A stretch of 64,000 nt of DNA from Erigeron canadensis (GCF_010389155.1 NC_057763.1:41336645-41400644); one strand, 5' to 3'. Shown: positions 1-12,596, counted from the first letter of the stretch. The notes: a model not told the origin generated them from the letters alone. Numbers and translations are program-made.

Positions 1-3000
1 TAAAAATAGCAGTGGAAATAAGGTGGGGTCTTTACAACTGGCTAATACCTTGATCTGTCCGTCCATCCCTGTTGCAGCAGCAACAATCCCTGTGCCACCT
101 TTAGGCAACTTCATATAAAGCTTTGTAGCATAAGCTCTCAGAACTCTTTGAAAAACCTATCAGCGAAATGGAGAAAGCGATCAACACATTATCCACAATG
201 TATATGAAATGATTAAATAAATTGATACTATATATTAAGGGGACTATAAATTTATTTTGATCCAACATCTCATTAACTTTCTAATTTCATCCGAATTGAC
301 TGATACTGGTTAATTATCAGCGTTCTGTTTCTGTTACAGGAATGTTACTCTTCTAAAAAGACTTGGTGCATAACACAAAACACTTTTGTCAACTTAAATT
401 CATTGCAAATCAATCCGCGCAGCAAGGTTGAAGATTATATGTTCACAGCCTATGAAATATATTTCCAGTTGTCAAAGGCGTTCAAAGTCTAAATATTTAG
501 AATCATACCAAGCAACAGCATGTGTCTACTTAGAATGTGTAGCAAATACTTGGTCGCATACACATAAGTATTCAGGCAGATCAGGAGAATTAGTATATGC
601 AACCATTCAGAAGAGCAGACTTCTCCGGTAGTATATCAACAAGTACAAGTAAACGTAAACTGTTTATGATAAGACCTTACTCTTCTACATCACAGCATAT
701 TGACAATGGACAGCATATGAATAGTTTCCAAAACAAACCTTCAATAAATTTAGCAGAGTCTGGTTCTTGGTCAACGCCGAGCAACGCTTTAAGCTCCTTC
801 TAATAATCAAAAACACCTGACATAAAAAAAAGTTTATTAGGTTAGCATATACAACAGTAACACTTTTTATGGTCAGAAATGGCACAGAACATATTGTGAT
901 TTCATAAACTATATCAAACAGCCAAGGAGGATAATGTATCTTAGGGACTAGTCAAATAGTGTAAGTCAGTATGTCTAGTATTTACCTGCATGCTACTGGA
1001 TAATATATTTGTCTGACTTCCCTCATCCATGTCCCACGTTTCTTCCTGTAACGTTGAAGATATGCATATGATGTCCGGAATAAGGATAGAGCAAAAGTTT
1101 CAATCGACACTAAGGCTGAGAAAACCTGAACAAGCTTCTCCAGATTGTCCATAAGTGTCTTCTCTTCGAATTCTACATACACCATTAAGTGTGGTTCGAA
1201 GCAAGATGATATTATTCCACGGAAATTGAACTGCAATAGCAAAAACAACAAAGAAATAGAAACCACCAAGTTTTCAGTGGCATTCAATACAAAAGCATGA
1301 AACATATTAAACAAATGACAATTAAAATACCATGAGTTATCAAAATACAGTGATAATAATTATAAAACTATAAAGGGGGTCTTTTATTCTGAAATTTAAA
1401 GTAACAATATAAAACAAAAAAGAAAGGCAATTGGAAAGGTAAAAACGTACCCCAGCTCCAGGAACAGCTAACTCTTTATCCTGACATCAGAATGTTCGTT
1501 CGTTAGGATATCCGAATCAGAAGCATAAGATTTCAGAAATTTGAATACAACAATAACACATGAAGAACTAGATGAAGCAACTTACATCATCCTGGTTCCC
1601 CTGATGTGCAGCAAGCTTTTTCTCGTACTTCTTACGAATGTCTAGTACAATATGATTACCATTCTCTGCCTTATCTATTTCCTCAAGGCCGTCTGTTACA
1701 TTTCTGCTACTACCACTACCACCAAATTTATCTGCCAACTCTTCCTCGAATTCTATTGTCCGTTGCAATGCCTGCACATGATACCAGAAGATGAATAAAT
1801 CCAGGTCCAAGTGTAATGAAAATTTTAATATGCCGAACTGTCATACTTAAGATTGTAATGTAGACCATACTTAGGATCATGTTTAGAGTATTACAATTAC
1901 AATTACTATTGCCAATTTGGTTAACAAGCAACAGTATGAACAAACATATTATTTTAAACTATATATGTATGCATATATTGGTAGTGATTACAAATTGCAT
2001 GAACTCGAATGGCTAAGGAAAAGATTCTTGATATACCATTTGTTAATTAGAATAAAAGGTCAAGTAGTATATGAAATGATCAGATATGTAGAAAAGGTCA
2101 AGGAGAAGAATCATAGAAATGTTAATGCATCCCTAAGTCTACAAATTTTACTGTTGAATAATGCCATTTCAGGATATACCATCAGGAGTGTTCCAACATC
2201 TGGCTTCTCTTTCAAGTTTTCAAGAATATCTTCAAGTTGTGTCCTGAAATTAAAAAATTCTGCTAATAAGCCCCACAAGTCTGGTACAACAATTTATCTA
2301 AGAATCATGAACATGACCATTAGTATTTATCATAATTAGTGTCATTTCAAAATGGACACCTTTTTCATGAAATCATTCACATAAAGATACCATGAAGTAA
2401 GGTTGACACATGCCACAGACAATGGTTAAAGAAGTACACACTGTTGCCTAAATTTGAAGAAACTGGCAACAAACCTGGTCAATTTGCAAAACTGAATGCA
2501 CATCAGATAATCAACATGCCATGAAGTGGGAAAGATTTTCCATATCTCCTCGTTCGTTCTTAAACGACGTTTGACCCAAGCATATCTCCTCTCTGTTTTA
2601 TCCAACTTTGCTAGCTCTGATAGAATGCTTAAACTCTTCAGAATAAAATACATAGGTTTTAGCTACAAAAGAAAGTAATTATGAACGAACAAACCAGCTC
2701 CTTCAAATATCTGCTGATAAGAAATAAGTTCTCTGTCACAAAAGTTCTTCACCAACTCTTCCCTCACTGATGGCTCTAGTGCATCAACAACTAAGCAAGC
2801 ATCTGAGAGAAGTTGCAGCAAATTACTATCCTCAGTCTCTTTACCCGTACCTAGGCTGGGATTATAAAAAAAAAAAATAAGGGGAAAGAATAGAAATCAA
2901 ACTTGCCCAGATATAAAATTAAGTTTTTTAACATCTAATGTAAAAAAAATACAACATGTGCTATAGATTGTTATCAAAAATGTCTATATGAGGAAAAAAA

Positions 3001-5817
3001 TTTATATTTAAAGCAGCATTATAGTGAGGTAAGTCATACAACCACATGTCATTTATCGAGACAGTGTAATATGGTTCTATTGGAATGGAATGAGAAAAAA
3101 AAAATCTCTGGAAATCTTTCTTGTTACTCTGCAATGAGCTTACATATCAGAATAACTGATGATACTTAATTAGCAAGAATGTTAATGACTGGTTACATAT
3201 GATAATCTCTGGAAATCTTTCTTGTTACTCTGCAATGAGCTTACATATCAGAATAACTGATGATACTTAATTAGCAAGAATGTTAATGACTGGTTACATA
3301 TGATTTGTTAAGAAAATGAAGTAACTTTTATGCTCAATAGATGCAATTCTATATCAATGTTAACCTCCAAAGAAATTGATTTTTAATGGCAAAAATTTTG
3401 TATGATTTGTTGAGTGAAATTTTAATCGCAACAGATGGTTTTCATGCTTAAAAGTGTAAATTAGAAAACTTTAAGAAACCAATAGAAGTTTCCCATTTAC
3501 TATAGTAATGTGCCAGGTGGACATATTACATCTATATCAAAAGAAATAAAATCACAGGATACTAATTAATAATAGCAAACAAGGGACATTAGCATGGTCA
3601 GATTATGGAGAACTTCAGCAGGTTCAAGATAGGCATGTAATAGAATATAAGTAACATTTTAAGAAAAACATTAAATTCACACACCTGGAGAAATCAGAAA
3701 ACACATGAGACTTGAGAATTTGTTTGATGTTCTTGAACTTATCTCTTAGCTCGCTAATCTTGGGGTTATCTCTGTATCCATCAAAATGACTGCATAATTG
3801 GCTGACTGCCTAAAACACCAAAAATCTTGTATATTAGAACACTAACAAAGATATTCATGCCGGACAACTTAAGCTGTCATGTAACTAGTCATATCGCAAG
3901 AATGAAACGTGAAGACATTTGCGACTAGTTGTATATCAGTTGGCCTTATCTAATCAGGGAAATTTTCTTTAAACCTTTTACTAGAAGGATACAGATGGTA
4001 ACACTTAGTTGTAAACATTTTAATCTATCAATAAAAAGCAAGGTTTGGGTATAATAACGACATAATGTACATCAAATACCATATATTCAGATATTCTTAT
4101 GTAAATTGTTAGCAGATACAATAACTTAGTTTCTTACATACCTCTAACTGAGCAGAAGCCTCTTTATACTGTCGTTTTGAAGCCATTCCTTGAAGTTGCT
4201 CGATGGCAGATACTGTCATGGTTAAAGTGGGCTATTGAAGTCAAAACTTGTTAACTAATAATAGTCTTCAATTATCACACTTCGTATGGAAAAGAATGGC
4301 TTCTAAAGAAGTTCTAGAACATGAAAACATACTTCTTTAAGAGAATCATAATCAAGCAAGAAATAAACATTTCTTCACAAAATGAACATAGAAAAGTAAA
4401 AATAAATGCAATTATGTCCATTTATGTTTTGCTTAAAGCTACCTAAGTATGTGACAAATACATATAAAACGCAGTTAACATATTGTTTTCTGACCTAGCA
4501 TAGTAAGACGATGGAGGGCCGTAATTGTAGTTGTTATGTGTTTCTTTGCAAAATCCAGCTTTTTAATGTCACGGCATATTTCCTGAACCATTGTTTCGCT
4601 TTGCTCGGCTTTGCTTTTAATTTCTCTAACTTTATACATAAGTTCCTGAAATCATATAATAACAATAGGGCAACATATTAGTGTGGTTCAAGGAAAAAGC
4701 AAGTATACTGAATCTTTCAGTATAACAGAGTCCCCAAAACACACAGAATGGTAACAGACCTTCACAGCACTTGTAGCTGCAGCCAGATCCTCCTTTGCTT
4801 TTGACCCTGAATTACTCTGGATACAAAATGTAATTCAATTAAGCACTGATATTACCAGCGGATAAATTAATGAATGACTACATTACGGGATTACACAATC
4901 AGACCACACAAATAGCTGATGCATATAAAACACGTAAAACTGCTGTCCTATATTTACTTTTTATGATTAAAGGCAAGAGAAGTAATTAGATAACACAATA
5001 GCACCTGTTGACGAACAGCTGCTAGAATTTCAGCATCAACAACACGTATCTCATTGTGTACTTTTTGCATCAGTGGCTCTACACCCGATAAAGATGCTTC
5101 TGGACAATTAAGATTTCATGACGTCAAACTACAGGAAAACTGAATGAAAATACATCATAGAGATTATAGGATAAGGGACAGTTGTAGGTGCAGGATGAAG
5201 GATGTAGTGTTTACATTATCTAATCTTAAAAATCGCAAAGGAATCTTAACTCGGTGATCCTATTTGATCAAAAGGATGTTTTTTTACCAATAAAAGGTCA
5301 TCACTGTTGGGGCAAAGCCCCTCTATGTTTGCTTCTTCGGATGTGGTACTTTTAATTTATGTTGCTTGTCTTTTAGTCTGGTCATGCTAGTCCGGGAACA
5401 CCTAATAGAAGAATGATGTTGTGGCAAATGCATCTTTGTATTTACTTATTTGGTACAACTTCTCCCCTGACCCATATATCGGAACACGTGAATTGTGAAG
5501 GTGACACTATATTTGGGAAACAAGTCTCTTCACACACATTGCTATCATTTTTCATCTTCATAAATAAATGTATACCATACCTAATACATCATACTCGCAC
5601 AATCTATTTTTTCGGCTTCAAGCTGATTATATAATAGTAGTATCATGATACGTGTCAAGTGTTTCGCTATAAACACAATTTCACTATGATCTGATCTAGA
5701 ATTTGAAACCACACATATACTGATATACATATAAGTACCCAAAATTCAATTAAAAAAAAAAAAATGACCTGTAGGAAACATCTGATTGATATAATCCAAA
5801 GTACTTGCTTTCTCCAT
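1..5817 (-). CDS. VPS53: VPS53, GARP complex subunit (partial, 5' part; exons 1-15)
   Basis: VPS53 is a subunit of the GARP tether, which captures endosome-derived vesicles at the trans-Golgi network; the Arabidopsis orthologue is HIT1. Exons read on the minus strand: 5769-5817, 5005-5099, 4760-4816, 4495-4645, 4142-4212, 3685-3809, 2695-2855, 2475-2616, 2180-2243, 1586-1771, 1451-1480, 1126-1230, 986-1045, 739-816, 49-156. All introns are GT-AG, and the lengths sum to 1,482 nt, exactly 494 codons. The start is MEKASTLDYINQMFP, matching the family N terminus. Conserved blocks include LAKLDKTERRYAW, EEIWKIFPTSWHV, FNFRGIISSCFEPHL and LPKGGTGIVAAATG. The N-terminal half is the predicted coiled-coil Vps53 domain. 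The gene runs off the window at position 1, so the C-terminal exons are missing. A 5'-UTR intron is likely (acceptor near 5875, donor near 5970). It is transcribed divergently from the PPR gene. Confidence 0.95.
3103..3304. repeat. Exact 101-bp tandem duplication in VPS53 intron 6
   Basis: Positions 3103-3203 and 3204-3304 read identically over 101 bases; both units end in ttacatatgat. The duplication lies in the VPS53 intron between exons 7 and 6 (2856-3684) and touches neither splice site. Perfect identity suggests a recent duplication, or an assembly stutter. Confidence 0.9.
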
Positions 5818-6831
5818 CCTCTTTTTACTTAATAATAACTCCCTGCTCCTTCCAGATCTTTCGATATCAATTACCTAAACAAATAAAAATATAAAATCAC
5901 GACTAGTTAGACATTATATAATAAATTATATGTATATGATTTTAGTAATAAACACGGAGATCTGAATTACCCAATTTGAAAGTGATGTGTCAAGATCATA
6001 GAATTGAATTGATTTCTGTACAGCTGACCTCACGTAATGTTATGAATTTTCTGGTGAAATCACGGCGGAATACGGTGGCGGGTAATGGTGGTTAACACTT
6101 TGGGAGTAATTTAGCTTTCGATTTCGACTTTTATTTAAGATTCACTTCAGTCAATTTGAATCCAGGGACCAGGGTCTGTGACTCTGTATTGTGAAAGATT
6201 GTGAACTATTTGGTAATTACCTTTTAACCCTTCTATGTTATGTTAATACTTAACGAGGACAGTGTCTGCGCGTTGTAGCGGCTAAAAAGTGATGATAATA
6301 TAAAAGGGAGACGGTAGTGGATAGCGAGGGCAGCGGTGGAGAAGGAGGGCAGCGGCGGCGGAAGGTGATAGAAAGTCGATAAGAGTATGTAATGATTAGA
6401 GCAAATGAGGAAATGAGGGTATATAAGAGTATTATGTTTAAATTGGGGTATTTTGGGAAGAAAAAAAGTGTTGAATTAAGATATCCAATATTCTTTATAA
6501 GAGAGTATAGATAGTTAATATTACGGGAAATATTAATCTTCTGTTTCAATAAATATATGAATAATCTAGTTTACACTAGGCCTTCTCACCTTCAATACTT
6601 TATAAATTACCTAAATAAAACCCTGTACAAATCCTGTCGACCAAGTAAGACTCGAACAAAATGGTGCATCTAACAAAAAACGTGATTTTTTCGATTTTTA
6701 CGGATCCATGTGTTGTCAAACACTTAAATAATGATAATTAGTTATGCACTATGTCAATTTTATGGACTTTTAATGCATCAAAATGTAGTTATTAAGTGTT
6801 CTCATTTTAATTTTGTTCTTATTTGATTGTC

Positions 6832-6866
<35 letters not shown>

Positions 6867-7820
6867 ACATGTTTATCTACAGTACCTTTGCTGACATCAG
6901 CTATTTTGTCTTATTAAATTAAAAAAAAATATTTATACTTTTATATTTTCTTATTTTTACCACTTAACTTATAGGTTTTTTAATTTTAGTCTAGCATTTT
7001 TATACAAAAATATACTTTTATTTTACAAATCTTTAAGATTTATCAATTAACTTTTGAGTTTTTAATTTTAATCACAAAATCTTTATTTTTTACTTTCTAT
7101 CACTTATTATAAAATTTTTTTACTTTCACCATCGAACTCTTGGTTTTTCAACTTTGGCTACCCATTTTTATTACTTTCTACCCCTTATAGTAAATTTTAA
7201 GTAGTGTCCAAACTTTTTGGTAATGCAAGATGTATGTTTGCATGATGCGGCGATCATTCCCGGATAAAAATTCTCGGTTTATTTGTTTACACCTTAAACT
7301 ATCATGAGCAGGGCGCTCCTCTTCCACTTGTCGCCTCTAGAAAGCACTGGAAAGCCTGGAACATTACCCTAAGAGGCTTTCTGGATAGAGAAAAGAGGGA
7401 AGGCTTCCCTTTTTGGACGCCTCTTTCTACTATACTTTTTGTGAGCCCCACCTGACCCTCTTCCACTTTCTTTTACTTTTTCTCATTTTTTAAAATTATT
7501 TTATTTAATTAATACGAGTAGTATATAAATAATTAAATTGTAAGTCCTTTATAAGAAGCCTAAAAGAAAGCTTTGTTCCAACAAAAACTAAAGAAAGCCC
7601 TTTACTGATTGTACTGACGTGGTCCCTATGAAAAGCCAAGGGAACTCCTCGTAGTCTTTTAAGTCTTAACTCACTTGAAAAAAAAAATCGTAATCGGGTA
7701 TGTATAACCCGATCCACAATTCCAGTCTCATAACCCAATAACCAACCCCTGTACTGGGGTTTCAAGTTTTAACACACACTGTTTTCTTCCTTTTTCATAC
7801 CTTAAAACCCAATTAAAAAA
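5818..7820. other. Divergent intergenic region between VPS53 and the PPR gene
   Basis: This holds the VPS53 5' UTR and the promoters of two divergent genes. A probable VPS53 leader intron spans about 5875-5970. Positions 6280-6360 are a GC-richer purine tract. A foldback-MITE half with a (TA)n tract sits at 6660-6860. Positions 6900-7200 are very AT-rich and contain about three degenerate repeats of roughly 75 bp around 'cactTAACTTatagGTTTTT'-like blocks. Positions 7300-7480 hold a CT-rich stretch with a direct repeat CTCTTCCACTT. No convincing coding region is seen; the short open frame at 7505-7765 has no recognisable domain. Confidence 0.6.
6660..6835. repeat. Right half of a (TA)n-flanked foldback MITE
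   Basis: This matches the right arm of the complete palindromic element at 52361-52741, sharing blocks such as gataattagttatgcacta and tttaatgcatcaaaatg and the terminus gattgtcaccct. It ends against a (TA)n tract at 6836-6862. The left arm is absent, so this copy is truncated. Confidence 0.75.
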
Positions 7821-9545
7821 ATGTGGCGATTATCAGCAAGAAAATTTCAATCAAATGCAATCAAAGGATTCTCAAATGATTTCCCATTATTAAAAAAGGT
7901 ACACCCCATTTTACAATCTTATTATAATAATAATAATACTAATGCTCATTTTCAAGATTTGATTTTTATCCCACAAACAAGCCCTGTTAGATTATATAGT
8001 TCCAGCTCTACTGATTCAGCTGTTAGTCATGTGATTGTTAATGAAAATGATAGCTTTAATATTGGGGAAATGTGGAAAATCGGAATCGAAGAGGCTAACG
8101 ATGTGTTCGAAACCCATGTTTCCGATTCCGAAACCAAAGGTTTTGAGGCAGTGGTTGGTAATGAGGTTGATGGGCATGATTTAGATAAGGTAGTATCTCT
8201 TTTGAACGGTAAGTTTGAGGTCGGTAATAGGTCGTTAGAATCGAGTCTTGATGATATGAATTTGGATTTGAGTGAAGAGTTTGTAATGAAGGTTTTGGAA
8301 AGTGAGGGTATTCCGGGTGAGAATTTGGTCGGGTTTTTTAAATGGGTAACTAAGGACGCAGAGGCATCTGGTGTTAGTAGTAAGACGCTTGATGCGCTTG
8401 TGAGGGTGGTTTGTGGTGAGTTGAAGAAGAAAGTTTCGTATAGTTTGTGGGATTTGGTTAAGGAGATTGGTGAGAAACAGGAGAAAGGTGTTGTGACAAC
8501 CGAAATGCTTAATTCGTTGATATCTTTGTTTTCGAGATTGGGTAAAGGGATGGCTGGGTATGAGGTGTTTAACAAGTTTGGAGATTTTGCGTGTGTTATG
8601 AATGCAGATACGTATTATTTTACTATTGAAGCTCTTTGTAGGCGGTCTATTTTTGACCGTGTTGGTTTGGTTTGTGAGAAGATGATTAGTGAAGAAATAT
8701 TACCGGAGGCGGGAAAAGTTGGGAATGTAATTTATTCTTTATGTAAAGGTGGGATGGTGAAAGACGCTCATTCGGTTTATTTGTTGGCAAAGGAGAAAGG
8801 ACGTTACCCGTCCCAGTTGTCTGTTAATTTTTTGATTAGTTCTTTATGTGACCGGAAGAAGAATGATGCTGATTTTGTTCACTTAGCGTTGAAGATGTTG
8901 GATGATTTTTCTGAAGATAAACGAAAATATGCAATCAAGCAGTTTTCCTGTGTTGTTCAAGCATTGTGCAGGGTTAGTGATACCGAGGGTGCAAAAGCTT
9001 TGTTGTCCAAAATGATTCATGTCGGTCCTCCTCCTGGAAATGCAGTCTTTAATACGATTATCAATGGCCTTTCTAAGTCGGGAGACATGAAAGGAGCTAT
9101 TAACATAACGAGGATGATGGAAGATAGGGGACTCAAGCCTGATGTGTTTGCTTATAGTGTAATTATGAGTGGGTACACAAAGGGCGGTGAAATGGAAGAA
9201 GCTGCCAAAATCTTGGCCGAGGCGAAAAAGAACCACTGCAAGCTGACCCCCGTGACTTTTCATACAATGATTCGCGGGTATTGCAAGCTTGAACAATTCG
9301 GAAAGGCTGTGAAGTTGTTGGGAGAGATGGAAAAGTATGGCGTTCAACCTAATGCCGATGAATACAATAAGTTGATTCAGTCTCTTTGCTTAAAGGCGGC
9401 TGATTGGTCAATGGCAGAGAAGCTAATGGAGAACATGACAAGAAAAGGTTTACATCTGAATGGGATCACAAAATCACTTATAAGAGCTGTGAAGGAATTG
9501 GAAAATGAGGCTATGGTAACCAAAGAAGCAAGCGTTGAAGCATAA
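7821..9545 (+). CDS. P-class pentatricopeptide repeat protein, probably mitochondrial
   Basis: A single-exon gene of 574 residues. PPR proteins bind organelle RNA and act in its processing, stability or translation. The N terminus (MWRLSARKFQSNAIKG, rich in R/K/S/N, with RLYSSSS near residue 55) looks like a mitochondrial presequence. The C-terminal third carries clear tandem 35-residue PPR motifs: about 406-440 (VFNTIINGLSKSGDMKGA), 441-476 (AYSVIMSGYTKGGEMEEA), 477-511 (FHTMIRGYCKLEQFGKA) and 512-547 (YNKLIQSLCLKAADWSMA). Weaker units precede them from about residue 240. Lack of introns is typical of the family. No E/DYW extension is present, so it is P-class rather than a C-to-U editing factor of the DYW type. 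The start is the first ATG after a TA-rich leader. It resembles the At3g02650-type proteins from memory; the exact orthologue is not proven. Confidence 0.9.
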   Translation: MWRLSARKFQSNAIKGFSNDFPLLKKVHPILQSYYNNNNTNAHFQDLIFIPQTSPVRLYSSSSTDSAVSHVIVNENDSFNIGEMWKIGIEEANDVFETHVSDSETKGFEAVVGNEVDGHDLDKVVSLLNGKFEVGNRSLESSLDDMNLDLSEEFVMKVLESEGIPGENLVGFFKWVTKDAEASGVSSKTLDALVRVVCGELKKKVSYSLWDLVKEIGEKQEKGVVTTEMLNSLISLFSRLGKGMAGYEVFNKFGDFACVMNADTYYFTIEALCRRSIFDRVGLVCEKMISEEILPEAGKVGNVIYSLCKGGMVKDAHSVYLLAKEKGRYPSQLSVNFLISSLCDRKKNDADFVHLALKMLDDFSEDKRKYAIKQFSCVVQALCRVSDTEGAKALLSKMIHVGPPPGNAVFNTIINGLSKSGDMKGAINITRMMEDRGLKPDVFAYSVIMSGYTKGGEMEEAAKILAEAKKNHCKLTPVTFHTMIRGYCKLEQFGKAVKLLGEMEKYGVQPNADEYNKLIQSLCLKAADWSMAEKLMENMTRKGLHLNGITKSLIRAVKELENEAMVTKEASVEA

Positions 9546-10346
9546 ACTTCAGTGTGTTTTGGTAGTAACCTATATGTACCATGAAGAAGGTATGTCAGAA
9601 CGTCTATTTTGTTTTCTTGATCTTTACAAGTCTTGGCAGAAAAAGGTTTATGTTTTGCTACAAAGATTGCTCCGTAAGTTAGATTTTGGTTTTATTTAAT
9701 GCCATAGTTTGAAGAGAAAACTATACAAAGTGATTGTTAAAGGTTGGCAGCATATGTAGTTCCCCCCTTCTCTTTTCTTGAATTTAGCATTTAACCAGCA
9801 AAACAATAACAAGGGCAGTTGGATTTTCTATTCCATTGGTTTGAATGTTCATTTATTTGTTCTTGACTTCCCATAGGTGATTATATCTTAATCAAAGTTT
9901 TTTTTGTAATAAAGGATACCTTGATTTTATGGGTGCGCCCTCTTGCAAGTCATTTTGTTGTTTCATTTGGTGGCTTGTCACTCAAATTTTCCACATAATT
10001 GTTTACTTAGATGTGGGAACATGTCTCCATTATTTGTAGTCCCAAGCCTATATTTATATATACGTATTCCTTTTATGGTTATGAAGTTTCCAATGTTATG
10101 ACATACGAATGGTCTTTGAAAATTGATATATGCATGCTAAGGTTGTGCATTCCACTAGTTTATAATTTTAAGAGGGCATGTGGTATTTGCTAATACCCAA
10201 GTCTTCTGAATGTCCTAAGAACTATCATTTTTCGTGGCAATGTATAAAGGCTCAATGTTTTGAGATTTCTGGACATCTTAAGCCTGAAGTGAAAGTGTGT
10301 TGCTATTTGTTCTCAATTGTTTATTATCTGTATAGAATAACATAAA

Positions 10347-10770
10347 CATAAGCTACATTTTCCTCACCAAGACGCAGACTAAATTTAAAACCTAGAAAAG
10401 ACAATAAAAGTTGATAATCCGTTCATTAAATAGTTCATCTCTATAGGCCATCAACAGCCAGAGCTGGATCACCGACATCTAGATGATTCATTTAATCAGT
10501 GACAACAAACTCATGAGCTCCAGCTAAATAAGGCTGCCATTTTCTGTAGGTGGCAAAATACGAGTAGCTTCTAAATACTGTTTTCGAAGAGGTAGTGTGT
10601 CACATCTAAGCACATGCTACACCTACAAATGTCTTCTCATTTATAACAAGACTACAATAAGCTTATCGACCTGATTAAATTGCAAGGTTTTCTTTTCGGA
10701 AAGCTTCCAGATTAAACTACTCCGTAGTATTTTTCTCACATTGCCAGCATTATGAAAGAAATTAATTTGT
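10347..10770 (-). pseudogene. Decayed duplicate of BCHC exon 12 with flanking intron sequence
   Basis: This parallels about 24803-25255 of the BCHC gene. It covers intron 12 sequence (acattttcctc block), exon 12 (10438-10626 versus 24914-25108) and part of intron 11 (cttttcggaaagcttcca block). On the minus strand, recognisable pieces include CGAAAACAGTATTTAGAAGC and CTTATTTAGCTGG. The copy has lost about 20 bases in the exon (the part encoding residues around FVSLLRR) and carries an in-frame TAA where the parent reads GGA ATG. Because introns are included, it arose by DNA duplication, not by retroposition. It lies on the same strand as its parent, about 2.3 kb past the parent's stop codon. 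Confidence 0.85.
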
Positions 10771-11197
10771 GTTCACAAAATCTGAATGATCAAGCTTTCG
10801 TATGCTTCCATGTTAAATTTAGTTATTTAACTTTGAAATTTTGATCCTGCTTTGTCAGAAGAAATTTGGTTGAAGCCTTGAAGGTAGTGAACGTATTCAG
10901 GTTCGTATTCAGGTTATCTGTCATATGCTTTGAAGTTCACTTTCTAAACTGGATGAGTGATATCTTGCTAGTAGGTCATACTTTCTCTGGTAAGATATTT
11001 AATGACCCCTCAAAGTAGTCTCTTCCTTTTGCTTGCTCTTGGTGCACCTCCGAGAATGGTTCTTGCATGCTAGGCATCAACTTCCTGCCGGTGATTCTTC
11101 TTTTAACTTATCTAGCTCTCCATTTAGCTAGAGCTGAAACTTATAGATTTGAAAAGAAAGTCTTGTGTCTGTCAAACAAAACTTCAACCTTATTTTA

Positions 11198-11230
<33 letters not shown>

Positions 11231-11774
11231 TTTTGGGTAAATATATATATTTTTTTTGTTATCCAATATTTCAAGTTATTTTAATTATATTGGTAGATGT
11301 AAATTTTGAAATTATAAAGCAATTTGCCATTGTTAAAATTTAAATGTATATATCGATTCCTTTACATAAAAAAAAGTCACCAAGAAAGATGAAAAGTTTA
11401 TAAAAGAATAAGAGGATCAAAATGATGAGCCGAATGGATTAAACAAACATATTAGTCTCAAGATATCCAAAGTTTACAAAGGCACTAGACGTTGCGAAAT
11501 ACTCACCCCCAAAGTAAGTAATGTAGTCGTTAGACATAAATACCTCATTATAGCGTTTGGCTGCAGACTTGGACGGAGTTGTTTAGAAACGCATGGCTAA
11601 AAGTTGTTTAAAAACTGTTTCAAAATCTATATAAAACATGTTTGTTTTTCAATGACTGGATCTTAATGCGAATCATTTGATCAATTTTTGAAACAACAAT
11701 TTGATTCTATACACCTGGGTATCATGAATTTTGTACTTGGATAATACATCTTGTTATAATCTAGTTCTGATCGT

Positions 11775-11970
11775 CAGAGACAGTACCAGAAAAAAATCCC
11801 AAAGGGGGTAAAATTAAAAAAATCCATGAAATATTAATATCAAAGGGGTCAAAATGTTAAAAATCTATAAGAAATTTTTTAAAATCGATGAAAAGTTTGA
11901 AAATAAATGACAAAATCTAAACTTTGAGGGGAACTTTTGCCCCTTTTGCCCCCATGTGGTACCGCCCATG
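11775..11970. mobile_element. hAT-type MITE (196 bp)
   Basis: The termini form a 14-bp imperfect inverted repeat: CAGAGACAGTACCA on the left, and CATGGGCGGTACCA as the reverse complement of the right end. An 8-bp target-site duplication flanks it with one mismatch: CTGATCGT at 11767-11774 and CTGATTGT at 11971-11978. Eight-bp duplications are the hAT hallmark. There is no coding capacity. Confidence 0.65.
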
Positions 11971-12330
11971 CTGATTGTGGACTCGTGGTTGCAAGAGGGT
12001 TGTACGAATTATGTGTAGTTTTTCTGAGTCATTCAATCTGTCTTAGTCATACAACTGAAATAAATAATAAATAATAAAATTCTCATTTATCAAATAAACC
12101 TCACACTTAACCAAACTAATGAGACAACTATAAATAGCAATGAAACCAATCCAACAGTTAATATTCAGGAGTTTAAATCCAATGTTTTATGTCCCAATGG
12201 TATCTAAGAGAATAAGGTTTAATCTAATTGAGTTTCAAATAATTAGCATACAGGCAGCCAAGCTGTCTTAATATTCACTTGGCCAAGTCGTTTGTAAATT
12301 GATTATATTTATGTGTTGATAGTCAACAAT

Positions 12331-12596
12331 CACTTTGACCATTCACCCACATCCATATAGATAGTTAATTTGACAAAATTGAGGCTTTTGATTGTTTCTG
12401 ATAAAACTAATAGCCGGACAAGTAGTTGTGATAGGCTTTAGTCTGTCTTTAATAGATATGTGCTGTTCACTTTGACCATTCAGGCATTCACCCACATTCA
12501 CGACACCCACAGGCCACATCCATATAGATAGTTAATTTGATAAAATGGAGGCTTTTGATTGTTTGTGATAAAACTAAGTCGGACACGTTGTGATAA
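12331..12596. repeat. Diverged direct duplication (~110 bp unit)
   Basis: The block cactttgaccatt ... ccatatagatagttaattt ... gaggcttttgattgttt ... gataaaacta occurs at 12331-12435 and again at 12468-12596. The second copy has a small insertion (ggcattcacccacattcacg). Function unknown. Confidence 0.75.

Noticed and set aside
982..1314. Treating the whole 110-codon minus frame as one VPS53 exon
   Set aside because: Frame residues after DNLEKLVQ do not match the family. A GT-AG intron (1046-1125) restores EETWDMDEGSQ, which does.
1917..2339. 140-codon plus-strand frame
   Set aside because: It overlaps VPS53 exon 9 (2180-2243) and introns on the opposite strand. The exon is supported by splice phases and conserved residues; this frame has no domain.
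8027..9347. Two long minus-strand frames (182 and 154 codons)
   Set aside because: Shadows of the PPR coding sequence.
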